Shown here: positions 1 to 7,392 of the stretch, one piece after another
Position numbering within the stretch: the first letter of the stretch is position 1
Layout of the letters: each line of letters opens with the position of its first letter
Source: Chloroflexota bacterium
Lineage (GTDB): Bacteria; Chloroflexota; Limnocylindria; P2-11E
Length of the DNA: 32,442 nucleotides
Assembly (NCBI GenBank): GCA_005889275.1
Contig: VBFI01000084.1
Span: 1-32,442 of the forward strand
Direction of reading: 5' to 3'
The notes under the pieces: generated by a model
What the model saw: only the letters and a program-made list of their open reading frames with translations
What the model was told of the DNA's origin: nothing
Databases searched by the model: none
Position numbers and translations under genes: made by a program

Positions 1-1
1 G

Positions 2-157
2 GCGGAGCTTTCCATGCGACCGACGACCACCGTGCGCGTCGAGGGCGAGCAGGCGCGGAAGGTGATCGGCTTGGTCGAGACGCTCGAGGAGCTCGACGAC
101 GTGCAGAGAGTGCACGCGAACTTCGACGTGCCCGAAGAAGTGCTCGAGCACGCGTAG
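2..157 (+). CDS. yebC: YebC/PmpR-family transcriptional regulator, 3' end only
   Basis: The window opens inside this gene; only the last 51 codons and the TAG stop (155-157) are present. The visible tail has the typical YebC/TACO1 ending: a valine-rich beta strand, a helix with the motif ETLEELDDVQRVHANFDVP, and a short terminal helix. Family members bind DNA as transcriptional regulators or act in translation of difficult peptides. yebC immediately upstream of ruvC is a very common bacterial gene order, which supports the call. The following ruvC frame begins about 10 bases after this stop, so the two are probably co-transcribed. The N-terminal domains cannot be judged. Confidence 0.85.
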   Translation, partial: AELSMRPTTTVRVEGEQARKVIGLVETLEELDDVQRVHANFDVPEEVLEHA

Positions 158-167
158 CGCATCCGTC

Positions 168-659
168 ATCCTGGGGATCGATCCCGGGACCACGGGTATG
201 GGCTACGCGTTCCTCGTCGCGGCGACCGAGCGGGCGACGATCCTGGAATGCGGCATCGTGGATGTCCGCGCGAGCGGCACGGCGGCGGAACGGCTGCTCG
301 CGATCTCGGAGGCGCTCGACGAGCTCATCCGCCGCCATCGCCCAGTCGCGCTCGCCGTCGAGCGCCTCTACTTCAACAAGAATGCGCAGACCGCGATGCG
401 CGTGTCCGAGGCACGGGGCGTGGCGCTCCTCTGCGGTGCCCGCGCGGGTCTGGAGATCGCGGAATACACCCCGCAGGAGGTGAAGATCTGCGTGACCGGC
501 AACGGCCGCGGCGACAAGAAGGCGGTGCAGCGGATGCTCCCGCACCTCGTCGCGCTCGACGCGCCGATCACTCAGGACAACGTGGCCGACGCCGTCGCGA
601 TCGCGCTGACGCATGCGCAGCGCGCGCGATTCGCCGCCGCGGTGGCCGCGGCGACGTGA
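168..659 (+). CDS. ruvC: Holliday junction resolvase RuvC (non-canonical start)
   Basis: RuvC cuts Holliday junctions during recombination repair, working with RuvA and RuvB. Counting from the ATC at 168, the RNase H-like core is complete: Asp5 in GIDPG, Glu65 in VERLYF and Asp141 in ADAV, matching E. coli D7, E66 and D141. The residue equivalent to E. coli D138 is Asn138, with an Asp just before it. The length of 163 aa is normal. The frame is closed by a TGA at 63-65 and has no ATG, GTG or TTG before 198, which lies past the first catalytic Asp. Translation must therefore start at a codon such as ATC 168 or CTG 171. No clear Shine-Dalgarno is visible; coupling to yebC termination is likely. 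The 3' end overlaps the HIT gene by GTGA. Confidence 0.88.
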   Translation: MLGIDPGTTGMGYAFLVAATERATILECGIVDVRASGTAAERLLAISEALDELIRRHRPVALAVERLYFNKNAQTAMRVSEARGVALLCGARAGLEIAEYTPQEVKICVTGNGRGDKKAVQRMLPHLVALDAPITQDNVADAVAIALTHAQRARFAAAVAAAT

Positions 660-988
660 CGATCGAGGACGACTTCTACTGCGCCGAGGTCCTGAGTGGA
701 CGCACCGCTGTGCGGACCGTGCAGGAAACGGCGGACGTTATCGCGTTCCGGCATACGCGACCGCTGTTCGAGACGCACATCGTGGTCGTCCCAAAGCGGC
801 ACATCGCCTCGTTGCTCGATCCCACGCTGAACGATGACCTCCTGCTCTCGGTCCTCCACGTGGTGCAGGCCGTCGCGCGCGACGTCGTCGCGGAGCGCGG
901 GGCCGGCCGTGTCCAGACGAATCTCGGCAGCTACCAGGATTCGAAGCATCTTCACTGGCACGTGTACGCCGGCGGGCGCCTGCCGTGA
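656..988 (+). CDS. HIT-family nucleotide hydrolase/transferase
   Basis: A 110-aa histidine-triad protein. The signature H98-x-H100-x-H102 (HLHWHVYAGG) lies at the C-terminus, and the middle contains the family's core FETHIVVVPKRHIASL strand-helix. HIT proteins hydrolyse or transfer nucleoside phosphoramidates and dinucleotides in the cytoplasm; the substrate cannot be told from sequence. The start is GTG 656, which overlaps the ruvC stop as GTGA, and its own stop overlaps ruvA as GTGA, so the three genes form one translationally coupled unit. A HIT gene between ruvC and ruvA is not the usual arrangement. The first 20 residues are less conserved than the rest. Confidence 0.85.
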   Translation: MTIEDDFYCAEVLSGRTAVRTVQETADVIAFRHTRPLFETHIVVVPKRHIASLLDPTLNDDLLLSVLHVVQAVARDVVAERGAGRVQTNLGSYQDSKHLHWHVYAGGRLP

Positions 989-1566
989 TTGGCGCCGTCC
1001 GCGGCCAGGTCATCGCGCGGGGCGCCGACCACGTGGTCGTCGAGGCGAATGGCGTCGGCTACAAGGTCTTCGTGCCCCGTCATCCGTCCCGCGACGAGGT
1101 CTTGCTGCACACGCACCACGTCGTCCGGGACGACGCCCAGTCGCTCTACGGATTCGAGTCGCGTGACGAGCTGATGCTCTTCGAGATGCTCATCACCGTC
1201 TCGGGCGTCGGGCCGAAGGCGGCGATGGCGCTCCTGGTGACCTCCCGGCCCGCGGACATCGCCGCCGCAATCGCGTCGGGCGACGCGGCTGCGCTCGCGC
1301 GCGCACCCGGAGTGGGGAAGAAGACCGCGGAGCGTTTGATCGTCGATCTGCGCGGAAGGATCGGGCGCGGAGGCGGCGCGGACGGCGCCGCAGGTCCTGC
1401 GCCGCTGGACGACGACGCCCAGGCCGCTCTTGTCGCCCTTGGCTACACGCCCGCGGAAGCCGCGACCGCGCTGCACGGAGTCCCCGCGAAGGGCCGCGCG
1501 AGCACCGAAGAGCGCGTGTCCGCCGCGCTGCGGGCCGCGGGGCGCCCGCTGGTCGCAGGGGGGTGA
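985..1566 (+). CDS. ruvA: Holliday junction branch-migration protein RuvA
   Basis: RuvA tetramers bind four-way junctions and load the RuvB motor. The 193-aa product shows all three domains: an N-terminal OB fold starting MIGAVRGQVI with VEANGVGYKVFVP, a central tandem helix-hairpin-helix region (SGVGPKAAMALL and APGVGKKTAERLIVDLR), an acidic linker, and a C-terminal UBA-like domain III (AALVALGYTPAEA). Start is GTG 985 in a GTGA overlap with the HIT gene. The TGA stop at 1564-1566 is followed in the same frame by a short hydrophobic reading frame. ruvB, which often follows ruvA, is not here. Confidence 0.95.
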   Translation: MIGAVRGQVIARGADHVVVEANGVGYKVFVPRHPSRDEVLLHTHHVVRDDAQSLYGFESRDELMLFEMLITVSGVGPKAAMALLVTSRPADIAAAIASGDAAALARAPGVGKKTAERLIVDLRGRIGRGGGADGAAGPAPLDDDAQAALVALGYTPAEAATALHGVPAKGRASTEERVSAALRAAGRPLVAGG

Positions 1567-1677
1567 CGGAACGCACTCATCATCGCGGTCATCGCGATCG
1601 CAGTCATCATCGCGATGATTTTCTTCCGCGATCAGCTGTCGAACTACTTCTCGAGCATCGGAAATAACCTCACGTAG
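1563..1677 (+). pseudogene. Possible small Flp-pilin-like membrane peptide, start unclear
   Basis: Directly after the ruvA stop and in the same frame, codons 1567-1674 encode a hydrophobic run rich in Ile/Ala/Val and then FRDQLSNYFSSIGNN before TAG 1675-1677. A single membrane helix followed by an amphipathic tail of this type resembles the C-terminal part of Flp/Fap class pilins, but the N-terminal G-x-x-x-VEYA processing region is absent. The frame has no ATG/GTG/TTG before 1615. A GTG at 1563 overlapping the ruvA TGA would reach it only after a one-base shift around 1570-1575, giving a peptide of about 37 aa. It may be a frameshifted small gene, a real gene with an ATC start (1579 or 1582), or chance. 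No function is claimed. Confidence 0.35.
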
Positions 1678-1724
1678 GAGCGGCGCGGCGGCCAGCCCGC
1701 TCCCAAGGGCGGCGCTCCCCGGTT

Positions 1725-1733
1725 TGGTATAGT
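1725..1733 (+). promoter_or_regulatory. Candidate extended -10 promoter for the nusA operon
   Basis: TGGTATAGT matches an extended -10 element (TG-N-TATAAT-like). It stands out in this GC-rich sequence and lies about 135 bases before the nusA ATG. No convincing -35 hexamer is visible 17 bases upstream, as is common for extended -10 promoters. Transcription would begin near 1740, so the mRNA would carry a leader of roughly 128 bases containing the terminator hairpin. Confidence 0.45.
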
Positions 1734-1738
1734 TGTTG

Positions 1739-1867
1739 CTGGCGTCCGGCCGAGCCGGAGGCTGCGTCGGGCACTGAGAGTGGGTCGACCCCACTTTTTT
1801 TTCGCCCTACAGGCAGCCGGACGCTGGGCCTGGGCGAAAGTGAAAAAAAGAAGAGGGGGAGTGCGCC
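1739..1867 (+). promoter_or_regulatory. Structured nusA leader with competing helices
   Basis: The region holds several complementary segments. GCGTCCGGC (1742-1750) can pair with GCCGGACGC (1816-1824), enclosing the intrinsic terminator. GGCTGC (1760-1765) can pair with GCAGCC (1813-1818), which competes with the first helix. TTCGCCC (1801-1807), at the end of the U-tract, can pair with GGGCGAA (1832-1838). A GA-rich Shine-Dalgarno (about 1851-1861) precedes the ATG at 1868. Terminator plus alternative helices suggests attenuation of the nusA-infB operon. Which state is favoured, and what senses it, is inference. Confidence 0.4.
1779..1802 (+). terminator. Intrinsic terminator in the nusA leader
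   Basis: A 6-bp stem AGTGGG/CCCACT (1779-1784 with 1790-1795), a five-base loop and an eight-T tract (1795-1802) form a classic Rho-independent terminator on the plus strand, 66 bases before the nusA start. It could end transcription from the ruvCA side, or act as an attenuator for a promoter near 1725-1733, or both. Confidence 0.7.
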
Positions 1868-3088
1868 ATGAACCGAGAGCTCGTCACCGGTCTCGCGCAA
1901 CTCTCCGCCGAGAAGGGCCTCCCCAAGGAGGTCGTCAGCGACATCATCGCCCGGGCGATCAAGCGCGCTTACGGCGATGAGGAGCACATCGACGTCAAGG
2001 TCGACGTCCAGACGGGCGCGTTCAAGGTCTACCTCCTGAAGACGGTGGTCGAGAAGGTCGAGGATCCGAAGATCCAGGTCCAGCTCGACACCGCCAAGAA
2101 GATCAAGACCGACGCGCAGCTGGGCGAGGTCATCCCCTTCGAAGAGTCGGCGGCCGCGCTCGGACGGATCGGCGCGCAGACCGCCAAGCAGGTCATCCAG
2201 CAGTCGCTGCGGGAGGCCGAGCGCGAGCAGGTGTTCGCCGAGTACGCGGACCGCGAGGGCGACATCATCAACGCGAAGATCAGCCACTTCGAGGCGGGCT
2301 CCGCGATCATGGAGCTCGACCGCGGTGCGACCGCGGTCTTGCCGCGCTCGGAGCAGGCCCCGCACGAGCGCTACTTCGCCGGTCAGGCGCGCAAGGTCGT
2401 CGTCCTCGAGGTGCGCCGGACGCTGCGGGGCCCGCAGATCATCGTGAGCCGGGCCCACCGGGCCCTCGTGAAGCGGCTCTTCGAGCTCGAGGTTCCGGAG
2501 ATCTTCCACGGACAGGTCGAGATCGTCGGGATCGCGCGCGAGCCGGGGAGCCGCACGAAGATCGCCGTCCGCGCGCGCCAGCCCGGGCTCGACGCGCGCG
2601 GGGCGTGCATCGGCCAGCGTGGCCTGCGCGTTCAGGCGATCGTGAACGAGCTGGGTGGCGAGAAGATCGACATCATCGAGTGGGCGGAGAGCCCCGAGCG
2701 GTTCGTCGCGAACGCCCTCGAGCCGGCGCACGTCGTCCGGGTCGACATCGTGCCCGAGGACAAGACCGCGTATGTCGTCGTCCCGGACCGGCAGCTCTCG
2801 CTTGCGATCGGCAAGGAGGGCCAAAACGCCCGCCTGGCCGCGAAGCTCACCGGCTGGCGGATCGATATCCGCAGCGAGTCCGAGGTCCGGGCCGAGCTCG
2901 AGCCGGAGCCCGAGCCCGAGCCGGTCGCGGTCGCCGAGGCCGTGCCGGCGAGCGAGGTCGTCGAGGAGGCCATCCGCCATGACCTCGTCGCGGAGGTCGA
3001 GGCGGAGTCCGCGGCTGCGGACGAGGAGGACCTGGATGAGGAGGACCGCGCGCTCCTCGGAGGCAAGAAGAAGCGCGAGCGCCGTTAA
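1868..3088 (+). CDS. nusA: Transcription termination/antitermination factor NusA
   Basis: NusA binds RNA polymerase and modulates pausing, termination and antitermination. The 406-aa product shows the N-terminal polymerase-binding domain (to about residue 130, including [11 protein letters not shown]), an S1 domain (about 134-200), and two KH domains with GxxG loops GQRG (about 247-250) and GKEG (about 315-318). The last 70 residues are an acidic Glu/Pro-Glu-rich tail ending in a basic patch. Start ATG 1868 has a strong GAGGGGGAG ribosome site. rimP, normally upstream in this operon, is absent. The 3' end overlaps the proposed ylxR start by about 50 bases. Confidence 0.97.
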   Translation: MNRELVTGLAQLSAEKGLPKEVVSDIIARAIKRAYGDEEHIDVKVDVQTGAFKVYLLKTVVEKVEDPKIQVQLDTAKKIKTDAQLGEVIPFEESAAALGRIGAQTAKQVIQQSLREAEREQVFAEYADREGDIINAKISHFEAGSAIMELDRGATAVLPRSEQAPHERYFAGQARKVVVLEVRRTLRGPQIIVSRAHRALVKRLFELEVPEIFHGQVEIVGIAREPGSRTKIAVRARQPGLDARGACIGQRGLRVQAIVNELGGEKIDIIEWAESPERFVANALEPAHVVRVDIVPEDKTAYVVVPDRQLSLAIGKEGQNARLAAKLTGWRIDIRSESEVRAELEPEPEPEPVAVAEAVPASEVVEEAIRHDLVAEVEAESAAADEEDLDEEDRALLGGKKKRERR

Positions 3089-3389
3089 GCCGCAGGCGGC
3101 TCCGCCGCGGAAGCTTCCGCAGCGGACATGCGTCGCCTGCCGGACGACCCGCGCAAAACGGGATCTCGTCCGCGTCGTACGCTCCCCTCTGGGGGAGCTC
3201 TCGGTGGACCTTCGCGGAAAGGCGCCCGGGCGCGGGGCATACCTCGACCCGGACCCGGCGTGCCTCGAGCGCGGCCTCGCCGGAGGGATCCTCGCGAAAG
3301 CCCTTGAAACCTCGATCGACGACCTGACCGCGGACCGGCTGCGAGGCGAGCTCGCCGCCGGCGCGAAAACACGAACGGGAGGACGCTAG
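3036..3389 (+). CDS. ylxR: YlxR family RNA-binding protein
   Basis: The YlxR (DUF448) signature is clear: [21 protein letters not shown], then [17 protein letters not shown] and a helical end. These small basic proteins sit between nusA and infB in many bacteria and have RNA-binding or nucleoid-associated roles. No start codon lies between the nusA stop and the conserved domain. The nearest in-frame ATG is 3036, inside the nusA tail and preceded by GAGGAGG at 3023-3029, giving 117 aa with a 25-residue basic leader. I chose that start; a non-canonical start nearer 3087 is possible. infB begins directly after the TAG. Confidence 0.85.
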   Translation: MRRTARSSEARRSASAVKPQAAPPRKLPQRTCVACRTTRAKRDLVRVVRSPLGELSVDLRGKAPGRGAYLDPDPACLERGLAGGILAKALETSIDDLTADRLRGELAAGAKTRTGGR

Positions 3390-5294
3390 TTGCCGAAGGC
3401 AAGACCCAGGCGGATGCCACCGCAGCGTGGACCGCGCCCGCGAGGGCGCCGGCCGCAGCGGGCGCCGCAGCCAATTCCAGAAGCCGCGCCCGCGGTCGCC
3501 GTCGCGGAGCCGACGACCTCGGTCGTCACGCTCCCCAAGACGATCCAGGTCGGCGACCTCGCGCGCGCGCTCGACGCGAGCGTCGTCGACGTGATCCGAG
3601 GGCTTGTGAACATCGGCTTGATGGTCTCGATCAACGAGACCGTCGACTTCGAGACGGCATCGCTCGTCGCGAACGAGCTCGGCATCGAGACGCGTCCCGA
3701 GGAAGAGGCCGTCCCCGTCGCGGACGAGGAGGCGCTGACGCCCGAGGCGATCGGCGGTAAGGAGATCCTCTGGGAGGACGTCGACCCGGCGAAGCTGAAG
3801 GAGCGTCCGCCTGTCGTCACCGTACTCGGCCACGTCGACCACGGGAAGACGAGCCTTCTCGACGCGATCCGCTCGACGAACGTGACGTCGCGCGAAGCGG
3901 GCGGCATCACGCAGCACATCGGCGCCTACCAGATCGAGCACAACGGCCGTAAGGTGACCTTCCTCGACACGCCCGGGCACGAGGCGTTCACGGCGATGCG
4001 CGCGCGCGGCGCCCAGGTGACCGACGTCGCGGTTCTCGTCGTCGCCGCGGACGATGGCGTGCAGCCGCAGACGATCGAGGCGATCTCGCACGCGAAGGCG
4101 GCGAAGGTCCCGATCGTGGTCGCGCTGAACAAGATGGACCGACCCGACGCGAACCCCGACCAGGTGAAGGCGCAGCTCGCCGAGCACGGCGTCACGATCG
4201 AGGACTACGGCGGCGATACCCCGCTCGTCCCGGTCTCCGCGAAGACGAAGGAGGGCATCGCCGACCTCGTCGAGGTCGTGCTTCTCGTCGCTGACGTGAA
4301 CGATCTGAAGGCGGACCCCGACCGGCCGGCGATCGGCCGGGTCATCGAGGCGCACCTCGACAAGGGCCGCGGCCCCGTCGCGACCATCCTCGTGCAGACC
4401 GGCACCCTGGAGCGCGGCGACCTCGTCGTCGCGGGCACGACCTTCGGGAAGGTTCGCGCGATGGTCGACGACAAGGGCAAGAACATCGGTCGGGCCGAAC
4501 CGTCCCGGCCGGTGGAGATCCTCGGTCTTCCCGAGGTCCCGGAGGCCGGCGACGTGATCCGTGCCGTCGCCGACGAGAAGGCGGCCCGGGCACTCGCGGC
4601 GCAGAACGCACGCGAGCGGGCCGCGAGCACCGCGGCGGAGAAGCCCGCGACGCTCGACGAGATGTTCGCGCAGGTGAAGGAAGGCAAGGCGAAGGAGCTC
4701 AAGATCGTCCTCAAGGCGGACGTGCAGGGCTCGCTCGAGGCGATCAAGACCGCGCTCGGCAAGATCCCGCAGAACGAGGTCACGCTGGCGGTCATCCACG
4801 ACGCGGTGGGCGACATCACCGAGTCCGACCTCACGCTCGCGGCCGCATCGGGCGCCGTGGTGGTCGGGTTCAACACGAAGATGGAGGCGCCCGCGCGCCG
4901 CGTGGCCGACTCCACGAAGGTCGACGTCCGTCTGTACAAGGTCATCTACGAGCTCCTCGACGATGTGCAGAAGGCGCTCACCGGAATGCTCGAGCCGGAG
5001 ATGGTCGAGTCGACGCTTGGCCACGCCGAGGTGCTGCAGCTCTTCACCGCGGGCAAGACGACCATCGCCGGATCACGCGTCGTGGACGGGCTCGTCCGAC
5101 GGGGCGCGCAGGCGCGCGTCCTCCGCGGCGGGACCGCCGTCTACGACGGCAAGATCGGCACGCTCCGGCGCATGAAGGACGACGTGCGCGAGGTCACCAC
5201 CGGCCTCGAATGCGGGATCGTCCTGGAGAACAGCAACGACGTGCAGGTCGCCGACATCATCGAGTGCTACGTCGTCCAGCCGAAGCCGCGCTGA
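3390..5294 (+). CDS. infB: Translation initiation factor IF-2
   Basis: IF-2 is the GTPase that places fMet-tRNA on the 30S subunit and promotes subunit joining. The 634-aa protein is compact, with a short basic Arg/Pro N-terminus, an IF2 N-terminal subdomain (about 48-100), then the G domain with GHVDHGKTS (about 147), DTPGHEAF (about 193) and NKMD (about 247). Domains II to IV follow, including the C-terminal fMet-tRNA-binding domain ([18 protein letters not shown]). Start is TTG 3390, immediately after the ylxR stop, with GGGAGGA just upstream. N-termini of IF-2 vary greatly in length, so this short form is not abnormal. rbfA follows after 3 bases. Confidence 0.97.
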   Translation: MPKARPRRMPPQRGPRPRGRRPQRAPQPIPEAAPAVAVAEPTTSVVTLPKTIQVGDLARALDASVVDVIRGLVNIGLMVSINETVDFETASLVANELGIETRPEEEAVPVADEEALTPEAIGGKEILWEDVDPAKLKERPPVVTVLGHVDHGKTSLLDAIRSTNVTSREAGGITQHIGAYQIEHNGRKVTFLDTPGHEAFTAMRARGAQVTDVAVLVVAADDGVQPQTIEAISHAKAAKVPIVVALNKMDRPDANPDQVKAQLAEHGVTIEDYGGDTPLVPVSAKTKEGIADLVEVVLLVADVNDLKADPDRPAIGRVIEAHLDKGRGPVATILVQTGTLERGDLVVAGTTFGKVRAMVDDKGKNIGRAEPSRPVEILGLPEVPEAGDVIRAVADEKAARALAAQNARERAASTAAEKPATLDEMFAQVKEGKAKELKIVLKADVQGSLEAIKTALGKIPQNEVTLAVIHDAVGDITESDLTLAAASGAVVVGFNTKMEAPARRVADSTKVDVRLYKVIYELLDDVQKALTGMLEPEMVESTLGHAEVLQLFTAGKTTIAGSRVVDGLVRRGAQARVLRGGTAVYDGKIGTLRRMKDDVREVTTGLECGIVLENSNDVQVADIIECYVVQPKPR

Positions 5295-5297
5295 CCC

Positions 5298-5651
5298 ATG
5301 GCCTACAAGCGCGCGGACCGCGTGAACGCGTTGTTGCAGCGTGAGCTCGGCACGCTCATCAGCGAGGAGCTCCGCGACCCGCGGATCGCGTTCACGACGG
5401 TGACCGCGGTCGAGGTCACCGACGACCTGCGGAGCGCCCGGGTCCACGTGAGCGTCCTCGGCGACGAGGACGCCGCGAAGAGCACGATGGCGGGGCTCGA
5501 GGACGCGAAGAAGTTCCTCCGGCACCAGATCGGCGAGCGGACCGACCTCCGCTTCGTTCCCGAGCTCACGTTCGTCCCGGACCGCTCGGCGGAGCGCGCC
5601 GTGCGGATCGCGGGACTCCTCCGCGAGGCACGCGAGCGCAAGAGCGGATGA
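5298..5651 (+). CDS. rbfA: 30S ribosome-binding factor RbfA
   Basis: RbfA is a single KH-like domain protein that helps mature the 16S rRNA 5' end during 30S assembly. The 117-aa product begins MAYKRADRVNALLQREL and contains the family blocks ELRDPRIAFTTVTAVEVTDDLRSARVHVSVLG and LTFVPDRSAERAVRIAGLL, where the usual Asp-Ser-rich stretch is DRSAER. Start ATG 5298 is 3 bases after infB, and its stop overlaps the next gene as ATGA, so it belongs to the nusA-infB operon. Confidence 0.95.
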   Translation: MAYKRADRVNALLQRELGTLISEELRDPRIAFTTVTAVEVTDDLRSARVHVSVLGDEDAAKSTMAGLEDAKKFLRHQIGERTDLRFVPELTFVPDRSAERAVRIAGLLREARERKSG

Positions 5652-6625
5652 AGGACGTCGTCCGCTCGCTCCGCCAGGCGGAGCGGATCGCGATCGTGTC
5701 GCACCGCGACCCCGACCCGGACACCATCGGATCCGCCCTCGCCCTCGGCCTGGGCCTCGAGTCGCTGGGCAAGCGGGTCTCCTGGCACTGCGCGGACCCC
5801 GTGCCCGAGCCGCAGCGCTTCCTCAAAGGCACCGAGCGGTTCACGCAGGACCCGCCGACCAACGACGTGGATCTCGTCGTGACCGTCGACTTCGGATCGG
5901 TCGAACGCGCGAAGTTCGCCCTGCCAGCACGGCCGCCGATCGTGAACATCGACCACCACGCGTCGAACGACCGGTTCGGGGCCACGAACCTCGTCGACGC
6001 GACGAGCGCGGCCAGCGCCGAGCTGGTGTCCCGCGTCATCGACGCGCTCGAGATCCCTTGGACTCCCGAGATGGCGACGGCAGCGCTCGTCGGGATCATG
6101 ACCGACACCGGCTCATTCCAGTTCCCGAGCACCGACGCACGCGCGCTCGAGCGCGCCGCGCGGCTCCGCGCCGCCGGCGCCGATCTGCAGGCGATCACGT
6201 ACAACATCTTCCGAAACAAGCGCTTCGAGGCGATACGCCTCTGGGGGCTCGCCTTTTCGCGGCTCGTCAGGGAGCGAAATGGTCAGCTCGTCTGGACCGA
6301 GGTCCGCGCGAGCGATCTCGACGAATCCGGCGCGCGTGACGAGGACATCTCCGGGATCGTCGAGCAGATCGCGCGGTCCAGCGGCATGCGTGTCGCGATC
6401 CTGTTCAACGAGCAGGAGGGCGTCGTGAAGGTCTCCTGCCGGACGTCGCAGTGGGAGCCCTCCGTCGATGCCGCCGCGCTGATGGGCGGCTTCGGCGGCG
6501 GCGGACACGTGCGCGCGGCCGGCGCGCTCATCGGAGGGACCCTCGCGGTCGTGCGCGAGCGCGTGCTCGGCGCCGCGCGCTCGGCGCTCGACGCGGCCAG
6601 CGCTCGCGCGCCCGTCAACGCCTGA
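5648..6625 (+). CDS. DHH/DHHA1 phosphoesterase, NrnA-like
   Basis: A 325-aa member of the bifunctional oligoribonuclease/pAp-phosphatase family, which degrades nanoRNA and 3',5'-bisphosphate nucleotides or c-di-nucleotide products. The DHH domain shows the metal-binding segments SHRDPDPDTIGSA (about 18-30), VDFGS and NIDHHASN (DHH at about 102-104). The C-terminal DHHA1 domain ends with GGFGGGGHVRAAG (about 279-291), the substrate-binding glycine motif. It starts with ATG 5648 in an ATGA overlap with rbfA. rbfA-nrnA-truB is a frequent order. The substrate is inferred from the family. Confidence 0.92.
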   Translation: MKDVVRSLRQAERIAIVSHRDPDPDTIGSALALGLGLESLGKRVSWHCADPVPEPQRFLKGTERFTQDPPTNDVDLVVTVDFGSVERAKFALPARPPIVNIDHHASNDRFGATNLVDATSAASAELVSRVIDALEIPWTPEMATAALVGIMTDTGSFQFPSTDARALERAARLRAAGADLQAITYNIFRNKRFEAIRLWGLAFSRLVRERNGQLVWTEVRASDLDESGARDEDISGIVEQIARSSGMRVAILFNEQEGVVKVSCRTSQWEPSVDAAALMGGFGGGGHVRAAGALIGGTLAVVRERVLGAARSALDAASARAPVNA

Positions 6626-7392
6626 TCACCACCGTCGCCGCGGGCGTCCTCGCCGTCGACAAGCCCGAGGGGTGGACCTCCCACGACGTCGTGGCCGTCG
6701 TACGCGGGGTCCTCGGCATGCGGCAGGTCGGTCACGGCGGTACGCTCGATCCACTCGCCTCCGGCCTGCTCCCAGTGCTCGTGGGCACAGCGACGAAATT
6801 CGAGCCGCGGATGCGCGAGGCGACGAAGGTCTATGACGCCGTCGTGCGCTTCGGTCGCGAGACCGCGACGGACGACCGGGAGGGGGAGTCGGTCCGCGAG
6901 GCGGACGTCCCACCGCTCGACGGCTCGACCATCGAGCGTGGTCTGGCCACGTTACGCGGTGTCATCGAACAAACGCCTCCGCGGTACTCGGCCCTGAAGA
7001 TCGCCGGTCGCCCGGCCTACGCGCGCGCTCGCGCCGGCGAAACGTTCGCGATGCAGGCGCGTCGTGTGCAGGTCGACCGACTCGAGGTGATCGAGACGAA
7101 GGGAAACGACGTCCGCGTCCTCGTGGTGTGCTCGTCGGGAACCTACGTGCGCGCGATCGCTCGCGACCTGGGCCGCTCGATCGGCTCGGCGGCCCATCTC
7201 GCCGCGCTTCGCAGACTCGCGGTCGGCGCGCTCGAGGCCGCCGGCGCGGTGACGCCCGACGTCCTGCGGGCCGGCGGTCGCGAAGGCGCGGTCGCGCTCC
7301 TGCGGATCGCGGATGAACGCCTCCTGCGGATCCACGACCGCTACCTCGCGGCCCCCGCCGTTACGATCGTCGCTCAGGGGGAGTCTGTCTGA
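6622..7392 (+). CDS. truB: tRNA pseudouridine-55 synthase TruB (CTG or ATC start)
   Basis: TruB makes pseudouridine 55 in the T-loop of tRNAs. The core is intact: GVLAVDKPEGWTSHD near the start, VGHGGTLDPLASGLLPVLVG with catalytic Asp43, YSALKIAGRPAYARARAG, and the VVCSSGTYVRAIARDLG block. The product is about 256 aa, a short bacterial form. No ATG/GTG/TTG lies near the conserved N-terminus; the next one upstream is ATG 6451, deep in the DHH gene. CTG 6622 forms a CTGA overlap with the DHH stop, exactly parallel to the ATGA, GTGA and TTGA junctions elsewhere here, and ATC 6625 is the next codon. I chose CTG 6622. The stop overlaps the next gene as TGATG. Confidence 0.9.
   Translation: MITTVAAGVLAVDKPEGWTSHDVVAVVRGVLGMRQVGHGGTLDPLASGLLPVLVGTATKFEPRMREATKVYDAVVRFGRETATDDREGESVREADVPPLDGSTIERGLATLRGVIEQTPPRYSALKIAGRPAYARARAGETFAMQARRVQVDRLEVIETKGNDVRVLVVCSSGTYVRAIARDLGRSIGSAAHLAALRRLAVGALEAAGAVTPDVLRAGGREGAVALLRIADERLLRIHDRYLAAPAVTIVAQGESV

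Noticed and set aside
1564-1677. Selenocysteine or programmed read-through of the ruvA TGA
   Set aside because: RuvA has its normal length and domain III at the stop, and no SECIS-like hairpin was recognised immediately after the TGA. Kept only as one possibility for the small peptide frame.
1677-1703. Hairpin GGAGCGG/CCGCTCC as a terminator
   Set aside because: The loop is long and there is no T-tract after the stem; the better terminator is at 1779-1802.
2847-5024. Very long open frame on the minus strand opposite infB (over 700 codons)
   Set aside because: It is antisense to clearly conserved ylxR/infB, is rich in Arg/Asp/Leu as expected from the complement of GC-rich codons, and matches no family. 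Similar antisense frames opposite RNase J (18483-20309), ftsK (20152-22302) and the GT-C/ribF region (7374-9515) were dropped for the same reason.
6451-6624. ATG 6451 as the start of truB
   Set aside because: It would add 57 Arg-rich residues lying entirely inside the DHH gene in a shadow frame; the conserved TruB N-terminus begins after 6622.
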